Positions 18,267 through 26,874 of a DNA stretch of 64,000 nucleotides are shown here, in pieces. The DNA is from Flavobacterium sp. UMI-01 (GTDB taxonomy: Bacteria; Bacteroidota; Bacteroidia; Flavobacteriales; Flavobacteriaceae), in assembly GCF_019656315.1 (NCBI RefSeq), contig NZ_BPLU01000019.1, positions 248,001-312,000 of the forward strand, in the 5' to 3' direction. Position 1 is the first letter of the stretch. The number at the start of each line of letters is the position of its first letter. The notes below the pieces were generated by a model. It was given only the letters and a program-made list of their open reading frames with translations, was not told the origin of the DNA and ran no database searches. The translations under genes and the position numbers were made by a program.

Positions 18267-20270
18267 CTACATTAATTCCAACATAATGGCAGTATTCTTG
18301 ACAATCGTTTGTCCTGCTTGCAAGGACTGCGACTTAACTTTACCTAATCCTTTTGCTCTCACCTTCAAACCTAAATTCTCTAATAAAGCAACCGCGTCCA
18401 TCCCAGGCATCCCTTTTACATTCGGAATTTTTGTTTGTTGCTTTTGAAGAGTAGCAAAATAGGTATTGTAACTCTGTTCTTGTTTTGGGATTTTTTTATT
18501 AATGTTTTTTATTTCATTAGTTGAAGGAACATCCGTAAAAATCTTTTGAGCTATTCTTTTAAAGACAGGCCCAGCAACATCAGCTCCATAATAGTTGTTA
18601 TTTACAGTACTGGGTTTATGCACTACCACTATACAGGAATATTTAGGCTCATCAACTGGAAAAAATCCAACAAAAGAAGAGGCATAATATTTTCCAGCAC
18701 CTCCATCTTTACTGTAATTAACCTGAGCCGTTCCTGTTTTTCCAGCCATCGAAAACTCTTTCGTATATAATTTAGACCCAGTTCCTTTTTTAACTACATT
18801 TTTCAAAACTTCTTTTAGTTTCAAAATAGTTTCCTGAGAACAAATCTTCGGGTTAATCACTTCAGTTTCAATTTTTTTTATGGTTTTATTCCATTCCTTA
18901 ATTTCGGACACAAAATGAGGTTTCACCATAACACCATTATTAGCTACAGCATTATAATACGCTAAAGTCTGCATAGGCGTTACCGAGACCCCATATCCAA
19001 AAGCCATCCAAGGCAAAGAGATATTAGACCACCTTTTACTAGAAGGTTGTGGAATATAGGGCGTCCCTTCTCCTTTAAAATCCATATTTAATTTTTTATT
19101 TAAACCATACGCATTGATATGATTTACAAAACGAGACGGATTGTCTTTATAGGCTTCGTAAACTGCTTGAACCATTACTGTATTAGAAGAAAGCTCAAAA
19201 CCCCTAGCCAATGAAATTTTACCATAACCTCCTTTATGAGAATCCCTAACTGCTTTTCCTGAATACCGAATCTCTCCACCTTTACTATCATACACAGAAC
19301 TTGTATCAGCTGCTTTATCTTCTAACAAAGCCATTAAATCGACTAATTTAAAAGTAGAACCTGGTTCGTGGGATTCGGCTACCGCATAATTTGTGGTTTC
19401 ATAATAGGTTCCATCTTGAGCTCTTCCTAAATTAGATATCGCCCTAACAGCACCTGTTTTGGTTTCCATCACAACCACACAACCGTGATCAGCCTCATAT
19501 TCTTGCAACTGCTTCAACAACGCATGATGTGCTATATCTTGAATATAAACATCAATTGTAGATATCACATCGTATCCGTCTTGGGGGTCAACTTCATTAA
19601 TGTCTCGAATAGGTTTCCATTGTCCTTTGGCAATTTTTTGTTTTAAAATTTTACCGTCTTTACCATTAAGATAATCTCTATACGCCCATTCGATTCCTTT
19701 TCCGTCAAAAGTACCTTCACCTACTTTTCTTTCGTAGCCAATTGTACGCTCTGCAATTTTCCCAATTGGATGCTCTCTTACCGTTTTTTGCTCTACAATT
19801 ATTCCCCCTTTATAAGCTCCTAATTTAAACAAAGGGAAATTTTTAATTTGAATGTATTGCGTATAGCTCAAATTTCGAGAAATCAAATAATACCTGTTAT
19901 TTGTCGCTCTGGCTCTTCGGAGTTCGTTTTGAAAATAATTACTCGATTTGCCCAAAACTAGCGCAAGAGAATCAGATAAGGCCGCTATATTTTTTTCAAA
20001 AACTTCAGCTTTCGGAGCCAATGCATCAAATCGAATTTCATAATTTGGAATAGAAGTCGCTAATAAACTTCCGTCAGAAGAATAGATATTTCCTTTATTG
20101 GCTGGAATCACAAAATTTCGAACCGTTCTCTCCTTGGCCAAACTTCGATAATATTCCCCTTCTACCCACTGAATATTAGTCAATTTCACAGCAATAGCAA
20201 TCGCCATCAAAAAGATGACAAATGCCACTAGGTACATTCTATACGATATGTATTTTTCCTCTACTGCCAT
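18267..20270 (-). CDS. ftsI: Septal class B penicillin-binding protein FtsI with one PASTA domain
   Basis: 667 residues. One membrane segment (about 12-30), a PBP dimerisation domain (about 50-215), and a transpeptidase domain with the SxxK motif STFK at 305-308, SSN at 361-363 and KTGT at 511-514. A C-terminal PASTA domain (about 607-667, IPNVKGMPGMDAVALLENLGL) is extra compared with E. coli FtsI. It crosslinks septal peptidoglycan with FtsW. The start overlaps the ftsL-like gene by 10 bp, a sign of coupling. Confidence 0.96.
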   Translation of the reverse strand: MAVEEKYISYRMYLVAFVIFLMAIAIAVKLTNIQWVEGEYYRSLAKERTVRNFVIPANKGNIYSSDGSLLATSIPNYEIRFDALAPKAEVFEKNIAALSDSLALVLGKSSNYFQNELRRARATNNRYYLISRNLSYTQYIQIKNFPLFKLGAYKGGIIVEQKTVREHPIGKIAERTIGYERKVGEGTFDGKGIEWAYRDYLNGKDGKILKQKIAKGQWKPIRDINEVDPQDGYDVISTIDVYIQDIAHHALLKQLQEYEADHGCVVVMETKTGAVRAISNLGRAQDGTYYETTNYAVAESHEPGSTFKLVDLMALLEDKAADTSSVYDSKGGEIRYSGKAVRDSHKGGYGKISLARGFELSSNTVMVQAVYEAYKDNPSRFVNHINAYGLNKKLNMDFKGEGTPYIPQPSSKRWSNISLPWMAFGYGVSVTPMQTLAYYNAVANNGVMVKPHFVSEIKEWNKTIKKIETEVINPKICSQETILKLKEVLKNVVKKGTGSKLYTKEFSMAGKTGTAQVNYSKDGGAGKYYASSFVGFFPVDEPKYSCIVVVHKPSTVNNNYYGADVAGPVFKRIAQKIFTDVPSTNEIKNINKKIPKQEQSYNTYFATLQKQQTKIPNVKGMPGMDAVALLENLGLKVRAKGLGKVKSQSLQAGQTIVKNTAIMLELM

Positions 20271-20608
20271 ATTCTTTTGAAAAAACTTTTCTCTTCTTCT
20301 TTTTTAACTTTTATTTTAACTGGTGGCACTGTGGATGGATAAATTTCTCTATCAACCATTTTTACAGATACAGTGGATTCCATTCGTAGTTTCATCAACT
20401 GAGAACGTCTGTCCACAAATTCAGAACGCAATTCTTTAACCTCTCCTGTTAAGGCTGCTATTTTAAAAACCTTCTGTTCGTATCGCTGCGTATTGGCAAT
20501 CATTATTATAGCCAACAAAATCAAAAAAACGATAAAACGCCAATTCTTAATCGCATCTTCATCGATTAGAAATTTGGCTTTTAACAAACTGTATATTCCG
20601 TTTTTCAT
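20261..20608 (-). CDS. ftsL: FtsL-like cell division protein
   Basis: 115 residues: short cytoplasmic part, one membrane helix at about 23-39 (WRFIVFLILLAIIMIAN), and a periplasmic heptad-like helix (about 48-80). That is the FtsL layout, and the position between rsmH and ftsI is the FtsL slot. Sequence similarity in this family is weak, so the call depends on topology and context. FtsL joins FtsB and FtsQ to activate FtsW-FtsI. The C-terminus is very lysine-rich. Confidence 0.85.
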   Translation of the reverse strand: MKNGIYSLLKAKFLIDEDAIKNWRFIVFLILLAIIMIANTQRYEQKVFKIAALTGEVKELRSEFVDRRSQLMKLRMESTVSVKMVDREIYPSTVPPVKIKVKKEEEKSFFKRIWQ

Positions 20609-20622
20609 CTTTAAAATAGCTT

Positions 20623-21531
20623 CTATTTCTTTTCAGCAATTCTCAACTTAGCCGAACGTGCTCTATTGTTTAATTTAATCTCAGCTGCATCTGGAATTAT
20701 CAATTTACCTACTGACCTAAAGGGAACAGAGAAGTTTCCAAAAAAATCACGCTCAGGTTCTCCTTCAAACAATCCGTTCTTCATAAACCGTTTTACTAAT
20801 CTATCTTCTAACGAATGATACGATATAACACTTAGCCTTCCTTCGGGTTTTAATATTTCTAATGATTGCTCTAAAAATTCTTTCAAAACATCCATTTCCT
20901 GATTAACTTCAATACGTATCGCTTGATAAATTTGCGCCAAGACTTTATTACGAACCTTTTCTGGCAAGTACTTAGCCAAAACTTCTTTCAATTCATCAGT
21001 AGTTTTTATAGGATGATTGGTTCGAGCCTCAATAATTGTTCGAGAAAGTGCTGGTGCATTTTTTAACTCGCCATAATCATAAAACACGCGTCTTAAATTA
21101 GCATCATCGTATTCATTAACCACTTTATAAGCGTTTAAAGTGTTCTTCTGACTCATTCTCATATCCAATTCAGCATCAAAACGAGTTGAAAAACCTCGAG
21201 CCGCAACATCAAATTGATGTGAAGAAACGCCTAAATCCCCTAATATCCCATCAACCGACTTAGCTCCATAAAAACGCAAAAACCGTTTAATAAAACGGAA
21301 ATTCTCATTAATCAAAACAAAACGATTATCATCAATCGCATTGGCTAATGCATCTTCATCCTGATCAAACGCAAACAATTTTCCATTTGGCCCCAATCGT
21401 CTCAAAATCTCTCTCGAATGCCCTCCTCCTCCAAAAGTCACATCCACATAAACCCCATCAGGTTTTATATTCAAACCATCCACTGATTCTTGTAATAAAA
21501 CTGGATTATGATATTCCATTGTCGTCGTCAT
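20623..21531 (-). CDS. rsmH: 16S rRNA (cytosine(1402)-N(4))-methyltransferase RsmH
   Basis: 302 residues. The opening EYHNPVLLQESVDGLN and the SAM-binding block VYVDVTFGGGGHSREIL are standard for RsmH (MraW), as is the late SYHSLEDRLVKRFM motif. It methylates C1402 in the ribosomal decoding centre. Two ATG codons (21531 and 21519) are possible; both overlap the end of mraZ, by 26 or 14 bp. Confidence 0.97.
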   Translation of the reverse strand: MTTTMEYHNPVLLQESVDGLNIKPDGVYVDVTFGGGGHSREILRRLGPNGKLFAFDQDEDALANAIDDNRFVLINENFRFIKRFLRFYGAKSVDGILGDLGVSSHQFDVAARGFSTRFDAELDMRMSQKNTLNAYKVVNEYDDANLRRVFYDYGELKNAPALSRTIIEARTNHPIKTTDELKEVLAKYLPEKVRNKVLAQIYQAIRIEVNQEMDVLKEFLEQSLEILKPEGRLSVISYHSLEDRLVKRFMKNGLFEGEPERDFFGNFSVPFRSVGKLIIPDAAEIKLNNRARSAKLRIAEKK

Positions 21532-21979
21532 TTAAATTTCCCATTACATCTTCGGCCAAATCAGCAAAATCAATATCGTCTCCACTGATAGATTGCTCGT
21601 ATAAATCTTTATCCCATATTTCTACAATATTTACAGCAGAAGAAAAAACAACATCTTTTGAAATATTTGCAAAAACGACCAAATCTTTCGGAACCAACAA
21701 TCGCCCTAAAGAATCAATCTCAACCATCTTAACTCCGGCAGTAAAACGTCTGATGAAGTCATTATTTTTTTTAACAAAGCGGTTAAGTTTATTGATTTTG
21801 GCCATCATTAAATTCCACTCTTCCATAGGATACAATTCCAAACAAGTTTGAAACACAGAACGCTTCAAAACAAAACCGTCTTGAAGAGAGGCAGTTAACT
21901 GCTTTTTTAAAGGCGCAGGCAACATCACACGCCCTTTAGCATCAACTTTACACTCATATGTCCCTACAATTGTATTCAA
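21506..21979 (-). CDS. mraZ: Transcriptional regulator MraZ, probable TTG start
   Basis: 157 residues from a TTG at 21979, giving N-terminus MNTIVGTYECKVDAKGRVMLP when TTG is read as Met. That is the family start, with the two SpoVT/AbrB-like halves (DAKGRVMLPAPLKK near 12-25 and DSLGRLLVPKDL near 90). An ATG at 22030 gives 17 extra hydrophobic residues, but a TAnnTTTG promoter box at 22007-22014 lies downstream of that ATG, so it would not be transcribed from this promoter. MraZ forms ring-shaped oligomers and represses its own operon. Three phased repeats upstream look like its operator. Confidence 0.93.
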   Translation of the reverse strand: MNTIVGTYECKVDAKGRVMLPAPLKKQLTASLQDGFVLKRSVFQTCLELYPMEEWNLMMAKINKLNRFVKKNNDFIRRFTAGVKMVEIDSLGRLLVPKDLVVFANISKDVVFSSAVNIVEIWDKDLYEQSISGDDIDFADLAEDVMGNLNDDDNGIS

Positions 21980-22006
21980 ATTTTCTTTATTACGAATTGA
22001 TTTAAG

Positions 22007-22014
22007 CAAAAATA
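22007..22014 (-). promoter_or_regulatory. Promoter -7 box of mraZ and the dcw cluster
   Basis: Reads TATTTTTG on the minus strand, matching the Bacteroidetes TAnnTTTG element. It is 27 nt from the proposed TTG start of mraZ. The -33 area falls inside the GTGG repeats and has no clean TTTG at the right distance. Confidence 0.55.
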
Positions 22015-22025
22015 TAAAAATTATT

Positions 22026-22051
22026 ACCACAATTTACCACAAAATACCACT
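22026..22051 (-). promoter_or_regulatory. Probable MraZ operator: three GTGGTA repeats in 10-bp phase
   Basis: On the minus strand GTGGTA occurs three times exactly 10 bp apart (plus-strand TACCAC at 22026, 22036 and 22046). The outermost copy is preceded by AAA, giving AAAGTGG. A weaker fourth copy (AACCAC) is at 22067-22072, about two helical turns further. Known MraZ sites are 10-bp-phased TGGGN or AAAGTG boxes upstream of mraZ, so this fits in sequence, phase and position. The repeats begin 12 bp upstream of the -7 box and would block RNA polymerase. Confidence 0.75.
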
Positions 22052-22079
22052 TTGTTAATAAGTTTAACCACATTTACCC

Positions 22080-22321
22080 TTGAGACCTTAATTTTTGGAG
22101 GTTCAACGCATTAGCTATTCAAAAGAAGCGCAGTAAGAATATTCAACAGCACCAAAAAAACCCATTAAACAATCCTTAATGTTTTAACAAATTCACCTCA
22201 TTTTTAACAACAAAAAACACTTGGTTTTTCTTCTCAAAAACGAAATTTGGAAACAAAAAACAAGTGTTAAATATTCTACCCAAAAAAAAGAAGCAAAAAT
22301 TCTTTTTTACTTATTAAATCC
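22080..22321. other. Intergenic region between divergent mraZ and hydrolase genes
   Basis: The space between the mraZ start (21979) and the hydrolase start (22357) is 377 bp. Apart from the mraZ promoter and operator and the hydrolase promoter, it holds AT-rich sequence and a distant inverted repeat (AACACTTG at 22216-22223 with CAAGTGTT at 22261-22268). No coding potential or RNA gene was seen. Confidence 0.5.
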
Positions 22322-22329
22322 TATATTTG
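22322..22329 (+). promoter_or_regulatory. Promoter -7 box of the alpha/beta hydrolase gene
   Basis: TATATTTG fits TAnnTTTG exactly, 27 nt before the ATG at 22357. No clear -33 TTTG was found upstream. Confidence 0.5.
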
Positions 22330-22356
22330 TGAAAATTGAAATCTGGAATAAATAAC

Positions 22357-23121
22357 ATGGAAAAGCACTACAAGAAAGAAGGTAGATATAGCTATTATGA
22401 AGCTGGGGAGGGCACTCCCATTGTAATTTTACACGGTCTAATGGGTGGACTAAGTAATTTTGACGCTGTCGCTAACCACTTCTCGGAGAAAGGATATAAA
22501 ATTGTCATTCCAGACTTGCCTATTTACACACAAAGCATCCTAAAAACTAACGTAAAAAGCTTTGCCAAATACGTAAAAGACTTTATTACATTCAAAGGTT
22601 TTGACCGCGTCATTTTATTAGGGAATTCACTTGGCGGTCACATTGCTTTATACCACACAAAAATGTATCCTGAAAAAGTAGCTGGACTTGTAATCACAGG
22701 GAGTTCAGGACTATACGAGAGCGCTATGGGCGACAGCTATCCAAAAAGAGGGGATTACGAATACATTAAAAAGAAAGCCGAAGATGTATTTTATGACCCA
22801 AAAGTGGCAACACCTGAATTAATTGATGAGGTATATGCCTCAGTAAACGACCGCATCAAACTCATCAAAACCTTAACCATTGCCAAGAGTGCCATTCGTC
22901 ACAATATGGCAAAAGATTTGCCTAAAATGCATGTTCAAACATGTATCATCTGGGGAAAAAATGACAAAGTAACACCTCCTGATGTAGCCGTTGAATTCAA
23001 CCAATTGCTGCCAAATTCTACCTTATACTGGATTGACCAATGTGGACATGCTGCCATGATGGAACAACCAGAAGAATTCAATCAAATACTTGAAGAATGG
23101 TTAATCAAAACCAATTTGTAA
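22357..23121 (+). CDS. Alpha/beta hydrolase
   Basis: 254 residues from the ATG at 22357; the in-frame TTG at 22336 gives an atypical extension and lies too close to the promoter box. The oxyanion strand VILHGLMGG, nucleophile elbow GNSLGGH (Ser), acid GKNDKVTPP (Asp) and base CGHAAMMEQP (His) give a complete catalytic triad. A cap domain lies between the elbow and the Asp. The substrate is unknown. It stands alone, 140 bp before engB on the same strand. Confidence 0.9.
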   Translation: MEKHYKKEGRYSYYEAGEGTPIVILHGLMGGLSNFDAVANHFSEKGYKIVIPDLPIYTQSILKTNVKSFAKYVKDFITFKGFDRVILLGNSLGGHIALYHTKMYPEKVAGLVITGSSGLYESAMGDSYPKRGDYEYIKKKAEDVFYDPKVATPELIDEVYASVNDRIKLIKTLTIAKSAIRHNMAKDLPKMHVQTCIIWGKNDKVTPPDVAVEFNQLLPNSTLYWIDQCGHAAMMEQPEEFNQILEEWLIKTNL

Positions 23122-23261
23122 CACCCTCTCTTCAGTTAAGACACCAAAAAGCAACCTTAAAACCATTGAGAAAGTAAGATTATAAAACTAAAATTCTTAA
23201 TGGTTTATTTTTTTGATTAATTTTAAACTTCAACAGGTTGCCTATTAAATACAACATTAGT

Positions 23262-23885
23262 ATGAAAATCAATACCGCCGAATTTATAGTCAGTAATTCT
23301 GACGCTTCAAAATGTCCAAAAGATTTTTTACCTGAGTATGCTTTCATTGGGAGGTCTAACGTAGGCAAATCTTCGCTCATCAATATGCTTACCAATCAAA
23401 AAAAATTGGCAAAAACCTCAGGAAGACCAGGAAAGACACAATTAATCAACCATTTTTTGATTAACAAAAATTGGTTTTTGGTCGATTTACCAGGCTACGG
23501 ATACGCCAAAGTTTCAAAGAAAACCAAATCTGTTTTTCAACAATTCATCACCGATTATTTCGAAAACCGACAGCAGTTAGTTTGTGCCTTTGTACTAATT
23601 GATATCCGACACGAAGCACAAGCTATTGACATCGAATTCATGTCGTATATGGGAGAAAGCGAAATACCGTTTTGTATTGTTTTTACCAAAGCCGATAAAA
23701 TCAGTAAAACGAAAATTGATTCCCATATTGCCGCTTACAAGAAAAGTATGTATGCAAACAATTGGGCCGAAATGCCACAATATTTTGTAACCTCTTCAAC
23801 CGAAAATATAGGTAAAGAAGCATTACTTCAATTTATTGACGATGTCAATCAAGATGTTTTTAAGAACAACAACAATCCTATTTAA
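23262..23885 (+). CDS. engB: Ribosome biogenesis GTPase EngB (YsxC/YihA)
   Basis: 207 residues from the ATG at 23262 (the frame opens earlier at a TTG). The G1 loop GRSNVGKSS, G2/G3 with KTQLINHF and DLPGYGYAKV, G4 FTKADK and a G5-like TSSTE are all present in the EngB pattern. EngB takes part in large subunit assembly. A bidirectional hairpin follows. Confidence 0.96.
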   Translation: MKINTAEFIVSNSDASKCPKDFLPEYAFIGRSNVGKSSLINMLTNQKKLAKTSGRPGKTQLINHFLINKNWFLVDLPGYGYAKVSKKTKSVFQQFITDYFENRQQLVCAFVLIDIRHEAQAIDIEFMSYMGESEIPFCIVFTKADKISKTKIDSHIAAYKKSMYANNWAEMPQYFVTSSTENIGKEALLQFIDDVNQDVFKNNNNPI

Positions 23886-23896
23886 AAGAAAATACA

Positions 23897-23937
23897 AAAC
23901 CCCAAAAGAACATTTAGCAAGCGATCTTTTGGGGTTT
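23897..23937. terminator. Hairpin terminator shared by convergent genes
   Basis: A perfect 13-bp stem (23897-23909 against 23925-23937) lies between the convergent engB and lipoprotein genes. Short T stretches follow on both strands, so it can end transcription from both sides. Confidence 0.75.
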
Positions 23938-23980
23938 GATTTAAAAAACACATCACTCCAATTAAGCGATGTATAAAAAT

Positions 23981-24349
23981 TTAATCTTTCAAGAGTGTAA
24001 TTTTCATTTCCTCATCTTCCAATATCATTTTATCTTTTTCAATAGTACTTTCATAAGTAAAAGGTGTTCCTGTTTCGTCTTTAATCGTTAAACTCCTTCC
24101 TTTTTTGGTCAATATATAGAGTCCGTCATTGAAATCTCTTTCTAAATGCCCACTTACATATCCGTCATCAGTAAAAGTCAACGTACCCTTAGCTAAAATA
24201 TCATTTTTAACCGAATCCGAAATGGGAACTTTGGCTTCCACTTCAGTTACTTTCCAAGAATCAACTAACTTTTTTCGACTTTTATTACAAGAGACCATTA
24301 ACATTGTTAATACTATAACTCCGAATGCAAATAATTTAGATTTTTTCAT
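23981..24349 (-). CDS. Small lipoprotein, lipocalin-like, function unknown
   Basis: 122 residues with a lipoprotein signal (LMVSCNKS, Cys21). The mature part has the pattern of short beta strands with a WKVTEVE opening, GTLTFTDDGYVSG and ending MKITLLKD, similar to lipocalin-like lipoproteins of Bacteroidetes. No conserved catalytic motif is visible and the function is not known. It is a single gene between convergent engB and gldC. Confidence 0.75.
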   Translation of the reverse strand: MKKSKLFAFGVIVLTMLMVSCNKSRKKLVDSWKVTEVEAKVPISDSVKNDILAKGTLTFTDDGYVSGHLERDFNDGLYILTKKGRSLTIKDETGTPFTYESTIEKDKMILEDEEMKITLLKD

Positions 24350-24550
24350 GATTTCAGATTATTAAGTTAAACAACAACAAGTTACAAAAAAAAAGAAACA
24401 CTTAAAAATCTAAACCAATAAATTCGTAATACAATTCTAACAATCAAAAAAGTCACAACAATACTAACCTGATTAACACCCAAAAAAAACGCTCATTAAA
24501 CTCGAGACATAAAAAAAGTGATATCTACTATTGGCATGAAAAATCAAGAA

Positions 24551-24892
24551 TTACTCATGACCGCCTAACTCCAATTTTTCAGCAAAATAATCACAAAAAT
24601 CCTTCATCGTAGCTGACATTTTTTCGTCTCCCGTCGCACGATGAAAAGTGTCTGACATAGCCACTAAGGTTTGATGAAAGAAAACCTTCATTTCATCCAC
24701 AGGCATATCTTTGGTCCATAAATCAATGCGCATGCTTTCTTTTGCCTTGCTATCCCAAATAGATAACATAATAGCTTTGGCTTCTTCTAGCTCTACACCA
24801 CCGTCCTTTGCGGACCACATTAGTTTTTCGGGAATACGATTCTCGTCTAATTCAACTAAAAAATTTATTTCAGATCTGTTTTTATTTGACAT
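24551..24892 (-). CDS. gldC: Gliding motility protein GldC
   Basis: 113 residues, the expected length. It opens with SEINFLVELDENRIPEKLMWSA and has DLWTKDMPVDEMKVFFHQT in the middle, which I recognise as GldC. GldC is a small cytoplasmic protein that supports gliding in Flavobacterium johnsoniae; its mechanism is not settled. The start codon shares one base with the gldB stop, so the two are coupled. Confidence 0.93.
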   Translation of the reverse strand: MSNKNRSEINFLVELDENRIPEKLMWSAKDGGVELEEAKAIMLSIWDSKAKESMRIDLWTKDMPVDEMKVFFHQTLVAMSDTFHRATGDEKMSATMKDFCDYFAEKLELGGHE

Positions 24893-25848
24893 TATTTCTT
24901 GGGTTTATATTTTGATTTTTCAAATAATTCTTTTGCATTCATTGCAAAAAGATTTTCTAATGAGATTTCATTATGTTCCATGTATGAACGCACGATTTGC
25001 CATCCCAACCAAGCCCCTACCTGACCTGGACTTTCATTGTCGATTTCCAAATAAAATTTAGAAAAAGGAGCTGGATTTACAAATCGTGAAGCCAACTTAG
25101 CATCGTCACTATACAACAATTGTTTTTCAATAAAGTATTGCCACATATACTGTTCATTTTCCTGACACCATACTAATTGCTCAGAAGTATATCCTATTTT
25201 GACCTCGTCCGGAATTTCAGGCAATAACTTATCTTTCAAATACAACTCTTTACCAGCATAAATCATTTTTGAAAGGAAACTTTTTTCAGGATTAGGTTGC
25301 ACTTTAAATTTAAAAAAGCTCGAAACCACATCAGGCATCATTTGGTCTCTTTCAAAATTTTGTTTTAAATACTTAGGAAATTCATAAAAGCGATGTTCTT
25401 TCCCCAAATACATTTCCAGCGCTACAATAACCAAACTATCCGTATAAATAACTTTATTAGTATAGTCCATCTCTGCGATTACTGTTACAACTTTAGGCGT
25501 TTTGGTTTGTGGAAAGTAATGCTTAATATGTTTGAATAACTTTTCAAAATCTTGCTTTTCATGCTCAAAATCACCGTACTTTTTTTGAACTTCTTGATAC
25601 AATTCTCTCCACAAAGGATTTTGCATTTTTTCTAACCAAACAGCATCATCGTTCCCTTCTGGAAAAAAAAGAGGATAAGCCTGTTTTACTTGATCCAAAT
25701 TTTGAGGTTCCGTTTCAAAGAAAGCTTTATCAAAGCGCTCCACTTTTATTTCGACAGGGATTTTTTCAACAATTTTCTCTGTTTTTGTTTTTTTATCACA
25801 AGAAATCAAAAAGAGACTGAGAAGTAACGCAATAAGCCCAATTTTCAT
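24892..25848 (-). CDS. gldB: Gliding motility lipoprotein GldB
   Basis: 318 residues with lipoprotein signal (LFLISCDKK, Cys17). The mature part matches GldB: VERFDKAFFETEP near the start, a core with DYTNKVIYTDSLVIVALEMYLG, and SPGQVGAWLGWQIVRSYM near the end, a pattern resembling the metallopeptidase-like fold seen in this group. It is required for gliding in F. johnsoniae. It heads the gldB-gldC pair, divergent from nadE. Confidence 0.95.
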   Translation of the reverse strand: MKIGLIALLLSLFLISCDKKTKTEKIVEKIPVEIKVERFDKAFFETEPQNLDQVKQAYPLFFPEGNDDAVWLEKMQNPLWRELYQEVQKKYGDFEHEKQDFEKLFKHIKHYFPQTKTPKVVTVIAEMDYTNKVIYTDSLVIVALEMYLGKEHRFYEFPKYLKQNFERDQMMPDVVSSFFKFKVQPNPEKSFLSKMIYAGKELYLKDKLLPEIPDEVKIGYTSEQLVWCQENEQYMWQYFIEKQLLYSDDAKLASRFVNPAPFSKFYLEIDNESPGQVGAWLGWQIVRSYMEHNEISLENLFAMNAKELFEKSKYKPKK

Positions 25849-25910
25849 TTTATTTTATTTAAATTTGTCACGAATAAACTACTATTTGCATTCGTATTAG
25901 CCATAAATTG

Positions 25911-25918
25911 CAAATATA
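25911..25918 (-). promoter_or_regulatory. Possible promoter -7 box of gldBC
   Basis: Reads TATATTTG on the minus strand, an exact TAnnTTTG match 63 nt before gldB. The nearest upstream TTTG is 26 nt away, longer than usual, so support is moderate. Confidence 0.35.
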
Positions 25919-25949
25919 CATATTCCTGCTTTTTAAAACTGAAACAAAT

Positions 25950-26750
25950 ATGACTAAAAAAAGTACGATACTAGTTGAAAAAGTAAACACACACATTGTC
26001 AACTGGTTAAAAAATTATGCCGAAGTTGCAAAAGTAAACGGATTTGTAGTTGGGATTTCAGGAGGAGTTGATTCCGCCTTAACTTCTACCTTGTGCGCGC
26101 AAACAGGACTTAAAGTATTGTGTGTAGAAATGCCCATCCACCAACATAAGGACCACGTAAGTCGTGCCCAAGAACACATTAAACAATTAAAAGAGCGCTT
26201 CCCAAATGTCTCTAGTGTCATCACTGATTTGACTCCTGTCTTTGAATCCTTCAAAAAAGAAGTCCCTACACAATTTGACGACAAAGCCTTACAACTCACC
26301 CTTGCCAACACAAGAGCAAGATTACGCATGACAACGCTTTACTATCATGCAGGGGTACACGGATTACTTGTTGCAGGTACAGGGAACAAAGTGGAAGATT
26401 TTGGTGTGGGATTCTATACAAAATACGGAGATGGTGGTGTGGATTTAAGCCCAATAGCTGATTTGATGAAATCAGATGTTTTTGCTCTAGCAGCCTACCT
26501 TAAAGTTCCTGATTCTATCCTTAACGCCCAGCCTTCTGACGGGTTATTTGGTGATGAAAAAACAGACGAAGAACAACTTGGCGCGAGTTATGATGAACTA
26601 GAATGGGCCATGATTGCAAGTGAAAATAATGCCCCAGAAACCAATTTTTCTGAGCGCGAAAAAATTGTTTTTGGAATATACCAACGCTTAAACAAAGCCA
26701 ACCAACACAAAATGAACCCAATACCTGTTTGCAAAATAGACAATATCTAA
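25950..26750 (+). CDS. nadE: NH3-dependent NAD+ synthetase
   Basis: 266 residues from the ATG at 25950; the earlier frame start gives 14 extra residues not typical of the family. The P-loop GISGGVDSALTS, the ANTRARLRMT block and the GTGNKVEDFGVGFYTKYGDGGVD motif are diagnostic. There is no N-terminal nitrilase domain, so it should use ammonia to amidate deamido-NAD. It lies divergent from gldB. Confidence 0.97.
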   Translation: MTKKSTILVEKVNTHIVNWLKNYAEVAKVNGFVVGISGGVDSALTSTLCAQTGLKVLCVEMPIHQHKDHVSRAQEHIKQLKERFPNVSSVITDLTPVFESFKKEVPTQFDDKALQLTLANTRARLRMTTLYYHAGVHGLLVAGTGNKVEDFGVGFYTKYGDGGVDLSPIADLMKSDVFALAAYLKVPDSILNAQPSDGLFGDEKTDEEQLGASYDELEWAMIASENNAPETNFSEREKIVFGIYQRLNKANQHKMNPIPVCKIDNI

Positions 26751-26874
26751 TTTTTTTGTCCGAAAAATTTGCAATGTCAATTTTTTTTACTAAATTTATT
26801 ACACTTTTAATTTCTTGATTAAGAAATAGATAACAAATTAATATAAATTAAATACCACAAATAAATTAAATACC

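Noticed and set aside
21348..21851. 167-codon plus-strand frame opposite mraZ and rsmH
   Set aside because: It is antisense to two clear conserved genes and its translation has no domain or promoter.
22216..22268. Inverted repeat AACACTTG/CAAGTGTT as a terminator or small RNA
   Set aside because: The arms are 8 bp with a 37-nt loop in AT-rich sequence and belong to no gene end; too weak to call.
23180..23395. 71-codon minus-strand frame over the start of engB
   Set aside because: It overlaps the conserved G1 loop of engB and has no homologous text.
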